A stretch of 23,130 nucleotides of DNA from Alphaproteobacteria bacterium (GTDB lineage: Bacteria > Pseudomonadota > Alphaproteobacteria > Geminicoccales > Geminicoccaceae): positions 1 to 23,130 of the forward strand of contig JALSGW010000138.1 in assembly GCA_026982585.1 (NCBI GenBank), in the 5' to 3' direction. Below are positions 7,571-14,757 of this stretch, one piece after another; the first letter of the stretch is position 1; every line of letters starts with the position of its first letter. The translations under genes and the position numbers were made by a program. A model generated the notes under the pieces. It was not told the DNA's origin. It did not search any database and was given only the letters and a program-made list of their open reading frames with translations.

Positions 7571-8288
7571 GCGTCCTGTCATCGGAATCACCCTCGATGC
7601 CGAACCTCCCGGTGGTTACAGTCGGGATCCCTGGTACGCGCTCCGGGAAAACTACTGCGGCGCCGTATTGCGCGCCGGCGGCATCCCCGTCGCCCTCCCC
7701 CATGAGCCCGACCTCGTCTCCCACTATATCACCATCCTGAATGGTGTCGTGATCACCGGCGGCGCCTTCGACGTCGATCCCGCGCTCTACGGCGCCGCCC
7801 ATCGCCACCCCACCGTGCGCCTCAAGGAACGGCGCACCCGCTTCGAGTGGCGGCTCGTGGAGGCGGCGCTTGCGGCCGATCTGCCCCTGCTCGCCATCTG
7901 CGGCGGCGCCCAGCTGCTCAACGTGGTGCTGGGCGGCACCCTTCTGCAGCATCTGCCCGACTGCCGGCCCGAAGGGCTCGAGCACGAACAGCCCCATCCC
8001 CGCAACCGCCCCGGCCATCCGGTGGAGCTCATGCCCGGCACGCTCCTCCACCGCATCGCGGGCACCGCGCGCATGGCGGTGAACAGCGCCCACCACCAGG
8101 GCATCGACCGCGTCGGCCCGCCGCTCAAGGTGGCGGCGCGGGCACCGGACGGGCTCGTCGAGGCGGTGGAACATCCCGGGCGGCGGTTCTGCCTCGGCCT
8201 CCAGTGGCACCCGGAGTATCTCGTCGACCCCGCGGACGGCCGCATTCTCCGGGCCTTCGTGGAAGCGGCGGAGGCATGCCGCCGATGA
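7569..8288 (+). CDS. PuuD-like gamma-glutamyl-GABA hydrolase family protein (class I glutamine amidotransferase, peptidase C26)
   Basis: The 239-residue protein is a class I amidotransferase-type hydrolase. The nucleophile is Cys111 in LLAICGGAQLLNVV, and the partner His214 and Glu216 lie in QWHPEY. TGGAFDVDPALYG (63-75) and LGGTLLQHLPD are typical of the PuuD branch, which cleaves gamma-glutamyl amides such as gamma-glutamyl-GABA in putrescine breakdown. The other putrescine genes (puuA, puuB, puuC) are not nearby, so the substrate remains open. The ATG has GAGGGAG upstream. It is read divergently from the M48 gene and the two start codons overlap (7568-7571). Its stop overlaps the next start as ATGA. 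Confidence 0.88.
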   Translation: MRPVIGITLDAEPPGGYSRDPWYALRENYCGAVLRAGGIPVALPHEPDLVSHYITILNGVVITGGAFDVDPALYGAAHRHPTVRLKERRTRFEWRLVEAALAADLPLLAICGGAQLLNVVLGGTLLQHLPDCRPEGLEHEQPHPRNRPGHPVELMPGTLLHRIAGTARMAVNSAHHQGIDRVGPPLKVAARAPDGLVEAVEHPGRRFCLGLQWHPEYLVDPADGRILRAFVEAAEACRR

Positions 8289-9079
8289 CGGAAGCTGCGG
8301 GCGACACCCGATCCTCACGACAATCCGAGGGCGAGCGCATCGCCAAGCGCATCGCCCGCAGCGGCCTGTGTTCCCGGCGCGAGGCGGAACGGCGCATCCT
8401 CGAGGGGCGGGTTATGGTGGACGGCGCGCCGGTCCTCACCCTCGGCCTGCGGGTGCGGCCGGGCCAGCGCATCGAGGTGGACGGCGAGCCGCTCCCGGAG
8501 GTGGAGCCGCCGCGGCTGTTCCGCTTCCACAAACCCCAGGGCGTGCTCGTGAGCGCCCACGACCCGAAGGGGCGCCGCACCATCTACGACCTGCTCCCCC
8601 CGACCCTGCCCCGGCTCATGCCGGTGGGCCGGCTCGACTTCAATTCCGAAGGCCTGTTGCTGCTCACCAACGACGGCGAGCTCAAACGCCACCTGGAGCT
8701 GCCCACGACCGGGTGGGTGCGCCGCTACCGGGTGCGCGCCCTGGGACGGCTCAAGCCCGAGCATTGCGCGCAGCTCGCCCGGGGAATGCGGCTCGAGGGG
8801 GTGCGCTACGGTCCGGTCCAGGTGGAACTGGAGCAGGCCACCGGCGCCAACGCCTGGTATCGGGTCGCCCTGCGCGAAGGCAAGAATCGGGAAATCCGGC
8901 GCCTGTTCGCCCACTTCGGCCTCCAGGTGAACCGCATCATCCGCACCAGCTACGGGCCGTTCCAGCTCGGCTCCCTGCCGCGGGGGGCGCTCAGGGAAGT
9001 GCCGGCGCGGGTCCTCCGCGACCAGCTCGGGCGCTATCTCGACCGCCTCGCCGCGGTCGCAACCGGGGAGGGACACTGA
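8285..9079 (+). CDS. rluB: Pseudouridine synthase of the RsuA/RluB group, probably 23S rRNA
   Basis: The protein isomerises a uridine of rRNA to pseudouridine. It has 264 residues with an N-terminal S4 RNA-binding domain (IAKRIARSGLCSRREAERRILEGRVMVDG, about 19-47) and a catalytic domain with the motif GRLDFNSEGLLLLTNDGEL. Asp118 is the conserved nucleophile. EGKNREIRRLFAHFGLQVNRIIRTSYGP is the standard C-terminal signature. The S4 domain plus the GRLDFNSEG wording fits RluB (position 2605 of 23S rRNA in E. coli) better than RluA-type enzymes. RluE, RluF and RsuA are close relatives, so the symbol is tentative. The start at 8285 has GGAGG 10 nt upstream. An in-frame ATG at 8276 lies too close to that site. 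The gene overlaps puuD-like by 4 bp, and rsmD follows after 2 bp. Confidence 0.9.
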   Translation: MTEAAGDTRSSRQSEGERIAKRIARSGLCSRREAERRILEGRVMVDGAPVLTLGLRVRPGQRIEVDGEPLPEVEPPRLFRFHKPQGVLVSAHDPKGRRTIYDLLPPTLPRLMPVGRLDFNSEGLLLLTNDGELKRHLELPTTGWVRRYRVRALGRLKPEHCAQLARGMRLEGVRYGPVQVELEQATGANAWYRVALREGKNREIRRLFAHFGLQVNRIIRTSYGPFQLGSLPRGALREVPARVLRDQLGRYLDRLAAVATGEGH

Positions 9080-9081
9080 CC

Positions 9082-9660
9082 GTGCGGATCATCGCCGGCC
9101 GGCTCCGGGGACGGCGGCTTCAGGCTCCTTTGGGCCGGGAGACGCGCCCGACCAGCGATCTGGCCCGGGGGGCGCTGTTCGATGCGCTCGGACACGACCG
9201 GCCGCGGCTTGCCGGCGCGCGCTTTTTGGACCTGTTTGCCGGATCCGGGGCGGTGGGCCTCGAGGCCTACTCCCGGGGTGCTCGCGAGGTGCTGTTGATC
9301 GAGAACGCCCGCCCTGCGCTCGAGGCCATCCGCGCCAATCTCGCCCGCCTGCCGGTGGGGGATGCGGTGCGGGTGCTGGCGCGCGATGCCGCCGATCCGG
9401 GCCCGGCCGAGCGGCCGTTCGACATCGCCTTTCTCGATCCCCCCTACCGAAGCGGTCTCGCGGCTCCAGCACTGCGCGCCCTTGCGGTGGGCGGGTGGCT
9501 TGTGGCCGAGGCGCGGGTGGTGGTGGAGCTCGCCCGCACCGAGGATCCGCCGGAGCTCGCCGACTTCCCGATCGAGCGGGTGCGACGCTACGGGGCCGCC
9601 AAATTCGTCTTTTTGCGCTATCGTCCCCATGCCGGGCCGCCGGAGATGCCGAAGGTGTGA
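9082..9660 (+). CDS. rsmD: 16S rRNA (guanine(966)-N(2))-methyltransferase
   Basis: RsmD methylates G966 of 16S rRNA during 30S assembly, using SAM. The 192-residue protein starts MRIIAGRLRGRRLQAP, followed by the family signature TRPTSDLARGALFDAL (21-36). Motif I is FLDLFAGSGAVGLEA (48-62) and the catalytic motif IV is FLDPPY (117-122). The start is GTG at 9082, preceded by GGGGAGGGA and only 2 bp after the rluB stop, so both rRNA-modifying genes are probably translated from one transcript. The C-terminal tail (HAGPPEMPKV) is slightly longer than in E. coli. In many bacteria rsmD neighbours coaD, which is not the case here. Confidence 0.95.
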   Translation: MRIIAGRLRGRRLQAPLGRETRPTSDLARGALFDALGHDRPRLAGARFLDLFAGSGAVGLEAYSRGAREVLLIENARPALEAIRANLARLPVGDAVRVLARDAADPGPAERPFDIAFLDPPYRSGLAAPALRALAVGGWLVAEARVVVELARTEDPPELADFPIERVRRYGAAKFVFLRYRPHAGPPEMPKV

Positions 9661-9696
9661 CGATCGGGCCCGGGCGTCGCGCAGCGGGGGTTTGTG

Positions 9697-10338
9697 ATGT
9701 TCTTGGAGATGGAACGGCTGTCGCCCAAGGAGCGGTACAAGCTGCTCACCGCCCTGGTGGTGCCGCGGCCCATCGCCCTGGTCACCACCGTGAGTCCGGA
9801 AGGGGTGCTCAACGCCGCCCCCTTCAGTTTCTTCAACGTGCTGGCGCAGGATCCGCCGCTGCTCGTGCTCGGCATCGGCGAGCGCGCCCCCGGCATGCCC
9901 AAGGACACCGCCCGCAACATCGCCCGCAGCGGCGAGTTCGTGGTCCATCTCGTCGACGAGCCCCTGGCCGAGGCCATGAACCTGTGCGCCGTGGACTTCC
10001 CCGCCGAGGTCAGCGAACTGGACCACGCCTCGGTTCGACTCGAGCCCTCGCGGCTGGTGGCGCCGGCCCGCATCCAGGAGGCGCCGGCCGCCTTCGAATG
10101 CCGCCGGCACGTGGATCTGCCGCTCGGCCGCGCCGGCCTGTTGGTGATCGGGCGGGTGCTCTGCGTCCACCTCCGCGACGGCCTGATCGATGGCGAGCGA
10201 CTGCGGGTCGACTACGAGCGGTATCGACCGGTGGGACGCCTGTGCGGGGATCTCTACTGCCGCATCCACGAGCGCTTCGCCATGCGTCGGCGCAGCTATC
10301 GGGAGTGGCTGGCGGAGCGGGAGACGGAGGGCCGGTGA
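9697..10338 (+). CDS. Flavin reductase-family (FMN-binding split-barrel) protein
   Basis: The 213-residue protein belongs to the flavin reductase-like group (COG1853 type). VPRPIALVTTVSPEG (23-37) and NAAPFSFFNVLAQDPP (40-55) form the FMN-binding strands. Next come KDTARNIARSGEFVVHLVDE, the common middle motif, and a C-terminal barrel segment (LVIGRVLCVHL). Members either reduce free FMN for a partner monooxygenase or act as oxidoreductases with bound FMN. No monooxygenase gene is in the window, so the partner is unknown. ATG at 9697 is preferred over GTG at 9694 because GGGGG ends 6 nt before it. It lies 36 bp after rsmD and 22 bp before the proline-racemase-family gene, suggesting co-expression with the catabolic genes that follow. 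Confidence 0.85.
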   Translation: MFLEMERLSPKERYKLLTALVVPRPIALVTTVSPEGVLNAAPFSFFNVLAQDPPLLVLGIGERAPGMPKDTARNIARSGEFVVHLVDEPLAEAMNLCAVDFPAEVSELDHASVRLEPSRLVAPARIQEAPAAFECRRHVDLPLGRAGLLVIGRVLCVHLRDGLIDGERLRVDYERYRPVGRLCGDLYCRIHERFAMRRRSYREWLAERETEGR

Positions 10339-10360
10339 GGCCCGGTGGGAGGACGACGCC

Positions 10361-11389
10361 ATGCGCAGCCGCACCCTGATTCAGCTGGTGTGCGCCCATG
10401 CCGAGGGGGAGATCGGCAAGGTGGTGGTCGGCGGGCTTCTCGATCTGCCCGGTGAGAGCGCCTTGGACAAACTGCTCTGGCTTCGCCGCGAAGGGGAGGA
10501 GCTGCGGCGCTTTTTGACCTTCGAACCGCGCGGGCAGCCCCAGGCCTCGGTCAATCTGGTGTTGCCGAGCCGGGTGCCGGAGGCGCACGGCGTCTTCCTC
10601 GTGCTGCAGCCGGACGGCGTGCACGCCATGTCCGGCTCCAACGCCATCTGCACCACGACGGTGCTTTTGGAGACCGGCATGGTGGCGATGCGGGAGCCGG
10701 AGAGCGAGGTGGTGCTGGATACCGCGGCGGGGCTGGTGCGCGCCCGGGCCCGCTGCTGCGGAGGACGATGCGAGAGCGTCGAGCTCGCCATGCCGGCGAG
10801 CTTCGTCGACGCGGAGGGCGTCGAGCTGGATGTGGACGGCATCGGACGGGTTGTGATCGACGTCGCCTTCGGCGGCGTGTTCTACGCCCTGCTCGATCCC
10901 GAGCGGGTCGGGCTGTCGATTGCGCCGGAGCGCGCGCGGGAGCTCGTCGATGTGGGCATGCGGGTGTTGGCCGAGGCCAAGCGCCGGCTGACGCCGCGCC
11001 ACCCGGAGCGCCCGGAGCTGGCCGGCCTCGCATACCTGATGTTCGCCGGATGGGACCGCGACGGGCCCGTGAACGCCACCATCATGCCGCCCGGCCGCAT
11101 CGACCGCTCCCCCTGCGGCACCGGCTCTTCCGCCCGCCTCGCATTGATGTTCCAGCGCGGCCAGGTGAGAGAGGGAGAAACCGTGGTCTTCCGCTCCATC
11201 ATCCAAAGCCGCTTTGTGGCCCGGATCGCCGGCACCCTGGAGGTGGGCGGCCGCCCCGCGGTGCGCCCGGTGTTGAGCGGGCGGGCGTGGATCTACGGCC
11301 GCGAGGAGATCCTGTGCGATCCCGAGGATCCCTTCAGGGGAGGTCACCTGCTCTCCGACGTCTGGGGACCGGGCATCGGCGAGCGATGA
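10361..11389 (+). CDS. Proline racemase-superfamily protein (hydroxyproline epimerase or dehydratase type)
   Basis: The 342-residue protein has the two-lobed proline racemase layout. The first active-site position, usually MCGH, reads HAMSGSNAIC with Ser91 in place of Cys and Ser93 in place of His. The second site, DRSPCGTGSSARLA, keeps Cys252. FGGVFYALLD (170-179) and the closing GRAWIYG are family motifs. In this superfamily Cys/Cys members are mainly proline racemases and 4-hydroxyproline 2-epimerases, and Cys/Thr members are trans-3-hydroxyproline dehydratases. Ser/Cys members exist and have mostly been linked to hydroxyproline epimerisation, to my recollection. The exact reaction is therefore open. 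GGGAGG lies 8 nt before the ATG. The stop overlaps the M28 gene start (ATGA), which suggests joint use of a peptide-derived imino acid. Confidence 0.88.
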   Translation: MRSRTLIQLVCAHAEGEIGKVVVGGLLDLPGESALDKLLWLRREGEELRRFLTFEPRGQPQASVNLVLPSRVPEAHGVFLVLQPDGVHAMSGSNAICTTTVLLETGMVAMREPESEVVLDTAAGLVRARARCCGGRCESVELAMPASFVDAEGVELDVDGIGRVVIDVAFGGVFYALLDPERVGLSIAPERARELVDVGMRVLAEAKRRLTPRHPERPELAGLAYLMFAGWDRDGPVNATIMPPGRIDRSPCGTGSSARLALMFQRGQVREGETVVFRSIIQSRFVARIAGTLEVGGRPAVRPVLSGRAWIYGREEILCDPEDPFRGGHLLSDVWGPGIGER

Positions 11390-12318
11390 GCGCGGATGCG
11401 GAGCTCGAGGAGGCGCTCTACCAGCACGTCCACGCCCTCACCGTGGACATCGGACCGCGAGCACCCTTCTTGGGCGACGGTCTCGCCCGCGCCGCATGTT
11501 ATATCGAGCGCGCCCTGGAGGAGGCCGGGCTCGGTCTGGAGCGTCAGCGCTACCAGTTCCACGGGCTTGAGGTACGCAACCTCATCGCAGCACCCGAAAA
11601 GGCGCCCGCCTGCGGTGACCATCTGCTGGTCGCCGCCCACTACGACAGCGTGCCGCAGAGCCCGGGCGCCGACGACAACGCCAGCGCTGTTGCGGTGCTC
11701 CTGGAACTGGCGCGCCGGTTCGCCGCCACCTCGGCACCGATCCGCTTTTGCGCCTTCACCCTCGAGGAGCCGCCCGCCTTCCACACCCGCCTGCAGGGCA
11801 GCCGGGTGTTCGTCGAGCGCCTGGGTCCCGGGCTCCGCCGCATCAAAGCGGCGCTGGTTTTGGAGATGGTCGGCTACACCGCGCCGGTCCAACGCTATCC
11901 GGCCGCGCTGCGCTGGCTCGGCTATCCCGAGCGCGGCGATTTTCTCGGCTTGATCGGCGATTTCCGCTCGCGCGCCCTGGTGCGCACCCTCCACGGTCTG
12001 CTGCAGGCCTTCGGCGAGCCCCCCGTGGAACGGTTGGTGGTGCCCTGTCGCGGCTGGCTGTTGCCGGACGTGCGGCTCTCCGACCATGCGGTGTTCTGGG
12101 ACCGCGGCATTCCCGCGGTCATGCTCACGGATACCGCCTTCTACCGCAATCCCCACTACCATCGCCCGACCGACACCATCGACACCCTGGACTTCCCCTT
12201 CATGGCGCGGCTGGTGCGGGGCCTTTCCTTTGCGCTCCTGGGCCTGATCCGATGGCAAGGGCTCGCCTGCGGCTCGAGCCAGGCCTGCGGGCGGCCCGGT
12301 ACGGGTGCGGACGCTTGA
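11386..12318 (+). CDS. M28-family zinc aminopeptidase-like protein
   Basis: The 310-residue protein shows the M28 zinc-binding series in order: His85 and Asp87 in VAAHYDSVP, Asp96 in GADDNASA, the catalytic Glu127 with Glu128 in FTLEEPP, Glu160 in LEMVGY, and His259 in NPHYHRPTDT. Such enzymes release N-terminal residues from peptides or cyclise N-terminal glutamine. SDHAVFWDRGIPAVMLTDTAFYRNPHYH is the standard C-terminal layout. There is no signal peptide (MSADAELEEALYQ), so it is probably cytoplasmic, unlike many M28 members. It overlaps the proline-racemase-family gene by 4 bp. Its stop codon overlaps the -35 element proposed for ffh, so it closes this transcription unit. Confidence 0.9.
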   Translation: MSADAELEEALYQHVHALTVDIGPRAPFLGDGLARAACYIERALEEAGLGLERQRYQFHGLEVRNLIAAPEKAPACGDHLLVAAHYDSVPQSPGADDNASAVAVLLELARRFAATSAPIRFCAFTLEEPPAFHTRLQGSRVFVERLGPGLRRIKAALVLEMVGYTAPVQRYPAALRWLGYPERGDFLGLIGDFRSRALVRTLHGLLQAFGEPPVERLVVPCRGWLLPDVRLSDHAVFWDRGIPAVMLTDTAFYRNPHYHRPTDTIDTLDFPFMARLVRGLSFALLGLIRWQGLACGSSQACGRPGTGADA

Positions 12319-12342
12319 CACCCCACCCACCAGGTCCATAAC
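12315..12342 (+). promoter_or_regulatory. Probable sigma70-type promoter of the ffh-rpsP-rimM-trmD-rplS operon
   Basis: A perfect -35 hexamer TTGACA (12315-12320) overlaps the TGA of the M28 gene. After 16 bp comes CATAAC (12337-12342), which matches 4 of 6 bases of TATAAT. Transcription would start near 12349, giving a leader of about 93 nt before the ffh ATG. The leader holds the perfect palindrome CTGGCGCCAG (12365-12374) and a larger hairpin (12397-12425). This is the best promoter-like pair I found by eye in the plus-strand housekeeping region. Confidence 0.6.
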
Positions 12343-12396
12343 AAGCCACGCCGCAGCCGATCGTCTGGCGCCAGTGGAACCGACGGAGAAGCCGAG

Positions 12397-12425
12397 CGAG
12401 CCTCGGGCGCGCAGCCGAGGGCTCG
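12397..12425 (+). promoter_or_regulatory. Hairpin in the ffh leader (attenuator-like or weak terminator)
   Basis: CGAGCCTCGG (12397-12406) pairs with CCGAGGGCTCG (12415-12425) across an 8-nt loop, with one bulged G. It is followed by only three T residues (12426-12428). The short T-run makes a complete terminator doubtful. The stem ends 16 nt before the ffh ATG, so it could limit read-through from the M28 gene, stabilise the transcript end, or influence ffh translation. Confidence 0.4.
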
Positions 12426-12441
12426 TTTGCGCGTGAAGGCG

Positions 12442-13806
12442 ATGTTCGAGCAGCTGAGCCGACGACTGACCGACGTCTTCGAGCGCCTGCGCCGCCGCGG
12501 GGCGCTGCGGGAGGGCGACGTGGAAGCGGCGCTGCGGGAGATCCGGGTGGCGCTGTTGGAGGCGGACGTCGCGCTGCCGGTGGTCAAGCGGCTGGTCGCC
12601 GACATCAAGGAGCGGGCGGTGGGCCGGGAGGTGCTGCAGAGCGTCACCCCGGCCCAGATGGTGGTCAAGATCGTCCACGATCGGCTCGTGGAGCTGCTCG
12701 GCGGCGAGGCGCGCGCGCTGCGCCTGGACGCGCCGCCCGCGGTGATCCTGATGGTGGGGCTGCAGGGCTCGGGCAAGACCACCACCAGCGCCAAGCTGGC
12801 CCGCCATCTCGTGCGCCGCGCCCGCAAGCGGGTGCTGCTCGCCTCCCTGGACGTGCGCCGGCCCGCGGCCCAGGAGCAGCTCCGCACCCTGGCCGCGCAG
12901 GCGGAGGTGCCCTGCCTCGATCCCCAGCCCGGCGAGCCGGTGCTTGCGATCGCGGACCGCGCGATGGACCGCGCCCGCCGCGAGGGGTTCGAGGTGGTGA
13001 TCCTGGATACGGCGGGCCGGCTGCACATCGACGAGGAGCTCATGGAGGAGCTCGAATCGGTGCGCGATCGGGTGCGGCCTGCGGAAATCCTGCTGGTGGC
13101 CGATGCGCTCACCGGCCAGGACGCGGTCACCATCGCCCAGAGCTTCGACCAGCGCATCGGCGTAAGCGGCATCGTGCTCACCCGCCTCGACGGCGACGCG
13201 CGCGGCGGCGCCGCCTTGTCGATGCGGGCGGTGACCGGCAAACCGATCGTCTTCGTCGGCGTGGGCGAGAAGCTGGACGCCCTCGAGCCCTTCCACCCCG
13301 AGCGCATGGCCTCCCGCATCCTCGATATGGGCGATGTGGTGTCGCTGGTGGAACGGGTGGCCGAGCAGGTCGAGCGGGAGGAGGCGGAACGGCTCGCCCG
13401 CCGCATGGCCAAGGGCCGCTTCGACCTCAACGACCTGCGCAAGCAGCTCGAACAGCTCAAGAGCCTCGGCGGGGTCAAGGGCATCCTCGCCCAGCTCCCC
13501 GGCATCCAGCGGCTCAGGCGCCAGATCGACGAGAGCCGGCTCGACGAACGGTTGCTGGTACGCCAGTGCGCCATCATCGATTCCATGACGCCGGAGGAAC
13601 GGCGGCGGCCGGAGATCATCCACGCCTCCCGCAAGCGTCGCATCGCCAAGGGCTCCGGCACCTCGGTGCAGGAGGTCAACAAACTCCTCAAACAACACAG
13701 GCAGATGCAGGACATGCTCAAAAAGGCCCAGCGGGCCGGTGGTGTCGGCAAGCTGTTCGGTGCGATCGGCGGCCGCGGGCTGCCCCCGGGCCTCCTGCCC
13801 CACTGA
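12442..13806 (+). CDS. ffh: Signal recognition particle protein Ffh (SRP54 homologue)
   Basis: Ffh binds 4.5S RNA and signal sequences on ribosomes, then docks with FtsY to deliver inner-membrane proteins. The 454-residue protein has the N domain (1-95) and the G domain with P-loop GLQGSGKTT (106-114). DTAGR (189-193) and TRLDGDARGG (247-256) follow. The methionine-rich M domain runs from about 295 to 430 and contains the RNA-binding SRKRRIAKGSGTSVQEVNKLL segment. The frame permits a TTG start at 12427. The ATG at 12442 is chosen because family members begin MFExL and GAAGG lies just upstream. It is the first gene of the conserved SRP, ribosomal-protein and tRNA-modification operon. Confidence 0.97.
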   Translation: MFEQLSRRLTDVFERLRRRGALREGDVEAALREIRVALLEADVALPVVKRLVADIKERAVGREVLQSVTPAQMVVKIVHDRLVELLGGEARALRLDAPPAVILMVGLQGSGKTTTSAKLARHLVRRARKRVLLASLDVRRPAAQEQLRTLAAQAEVPCLDPQPGEPVLAIADRAMDRARREGFEVVILDTAGRLHIDEELMEELESVRDRVRPAEILLVADALTGQDAVTIAQSFDQRIGVSGIVLTRLDGDARGGAALSMRAVTGKPIVFVGVGEKLDALEPFHPERMASRILDMGDVVSLVERVAEQVEREEAERLARRMAKGRFDLNDLRKQLEQLKSLGGVKGILAQLPGIQRLRRQIDESRLDERLLVRQCAIIDSMTPEERRRPEIIHASRKRRIAKGSGTSVQEVNKLLKQHRQMQDMLKKAQRAGGVGKLFGAIGGRGLPPGLLPH

Positions 13807-13845
13807 ACCGGCGGAGAGAACTTTTGGAAAGGAGAGCATAAACCC

Positions 13846-14184
13846 ATGCCCGTTCGCATCCGACTCGCCCGCATGGGGCGCAAGCATCGCCCCTTTTATC
13901 GGATCGTGGTGGCGGACTCGCGCAGCCCCCGGGACGGTCGCTTCATCGAGAAGGTGGGCACCTACGATCCGCTCCTTCCCGACGATCATCCCGATCGCGT
14001 GCGCCTCAACGAGGAGCGCATCCGCTACTGGTTGTCGGTGGGGGCGCAGTACACCGATCGGGTCGCCCGTTTCCTCGACAAGGCCGGCATCGTCCCCGGC
14101 GCCACCCGCTACCGCGGCACCGGCAAACGGGCCCAGGAGCTTGCCGCCAGGCGGGCGGAACAGGGCGACGGTGCCCAAGGGTGA
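13846..14184 (+). CDS. rpsP: 30S ribosomal protein S16
   Basis: S16 is an early-binding protein of the 30S subunit body. The 112-residue sequence begins MPVRIRLARMGRKHRPFYRIVVADSR-like, the standard family start. GRFIEKVGTYDPL and LNEERIRYWLSVGAQYTDRVARFL follow. The C-terminus (from about residue 85) is a basic tail longer than the 82 residues of E. coli, as is common in alphaproteobacteria. AAAGGAGAG lies 10-18 nt before the ATG. The gene lies 39 bp after ffh and 12 bp before rimM. Confidence 0.97.
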   Translation: MPVRIRLARMGRKHRPFYRIVVADSRSPRDGRFIEKVGTYDPLLPDDHPDRVRLNEERIRYWLSVGAQYTDRVARFLDKAGIVPGATRYRGTGKRAQELAARRAEQGDGAQG

Positions 14185-14196
14185 GCGGATCGCGGC

Positions 14197-14757
14197 ATGA
14201 GGGCGGACCGGCTCGTCTGCGTGGGGGAGATCGCGAGCGCCCACGGCGTGCGGGGCCGGCTCAAGCTGCGCTGTTTCACCGAGCGCCCGGAGGACATCCT
14301 GGCCTATGGTCCGTTGCTCGATGAGGAGGGGCGGGAGCTGTTGCGGGCCCGCATCGTCGGCCGCTGGAAGAGCGGCGTGATCGTGGAGGCGGAGGGACTC
14401 GCCGACCGCAACGCCGCCGACCTTCTTCGCGGCCGACGCCTCTATGTGCCGCGCACACGGCTTCCCGCGATCGGCGAGCGGGACTGCTACTATCGGGTCG
14501 ACCTGGTCGGGCTCAGGGTCCTCACCCGCGACGGTCGGCCTCTCGGCCGGGTGCTGGCGATCCACGATTTCGGCGCCGGCGAGATCCTCGAGATCGGACC
14601 CGACCGCCGCCAGAGCGTGCTCCTGCGCTTTACCCGGGAGACGGTGCCGGAGGTCGACCTCGAGGGCGGACGGTTGGTGGTGGACCCGCCTTTGGGTACG
14701 CCCATCCCGGCCGGCCTGGTCGAGCGCGCCCGGCATGTGCTGGAGGGCGGGCGGTGA
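14197..14757 (+). CDS. rimM: Ribosome maturation factor RimM
   Basis: RimM binds S19 and helps mature the 30S head. The 186-residue protein has the N-terminal RimM domain with VGEIASAHGVRGRLKLRCFTE (from residue 9) and the C-terminal PRC-barrel beginning YYRVDLVGLRVLT. The linker contains the conserved segment RGRRLYVPRTRLP. Its stop overlaps the GTG start of trmD by 4 bp, as is frequent for this pair. Confidence 0.96.
   Translation: MRADRLVCVGEIASAHGVRGRLKLRCFTERPEDILAYGPLLDEEGRELLRARIVGRWKSGVIVEAEGLADRNAADLLRGRRLYVPRTRLPAIGERDCYYRVDLVGLRVLTRDGRPLGRVLAIHDFGAGEILEIGPDRRQSVLLRFTRETVPEVDLEGGRLVVDPPLGTPIPAGLVERARHVLEGGR

Noticed and set aside
8276..8284. ATG at 8276 as the start of the pseudouridine synthase
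   Set aside because: GGAGG ends only 1 nt before it, too close for initiation. The ATG at 8285 has correct spacing and the usual ATGA overlap.
11344..14736. A 1130-codon open frame on the minus strand, antisense to the M28, ffh, rpsP and rimM genes
   Set aside because: It is antisense to four clearly conserved genes. The translation is rich in Arg, Ala, Gly and His with no recognisable domain. GC-rich codon usage removes stops from the complementary frame.
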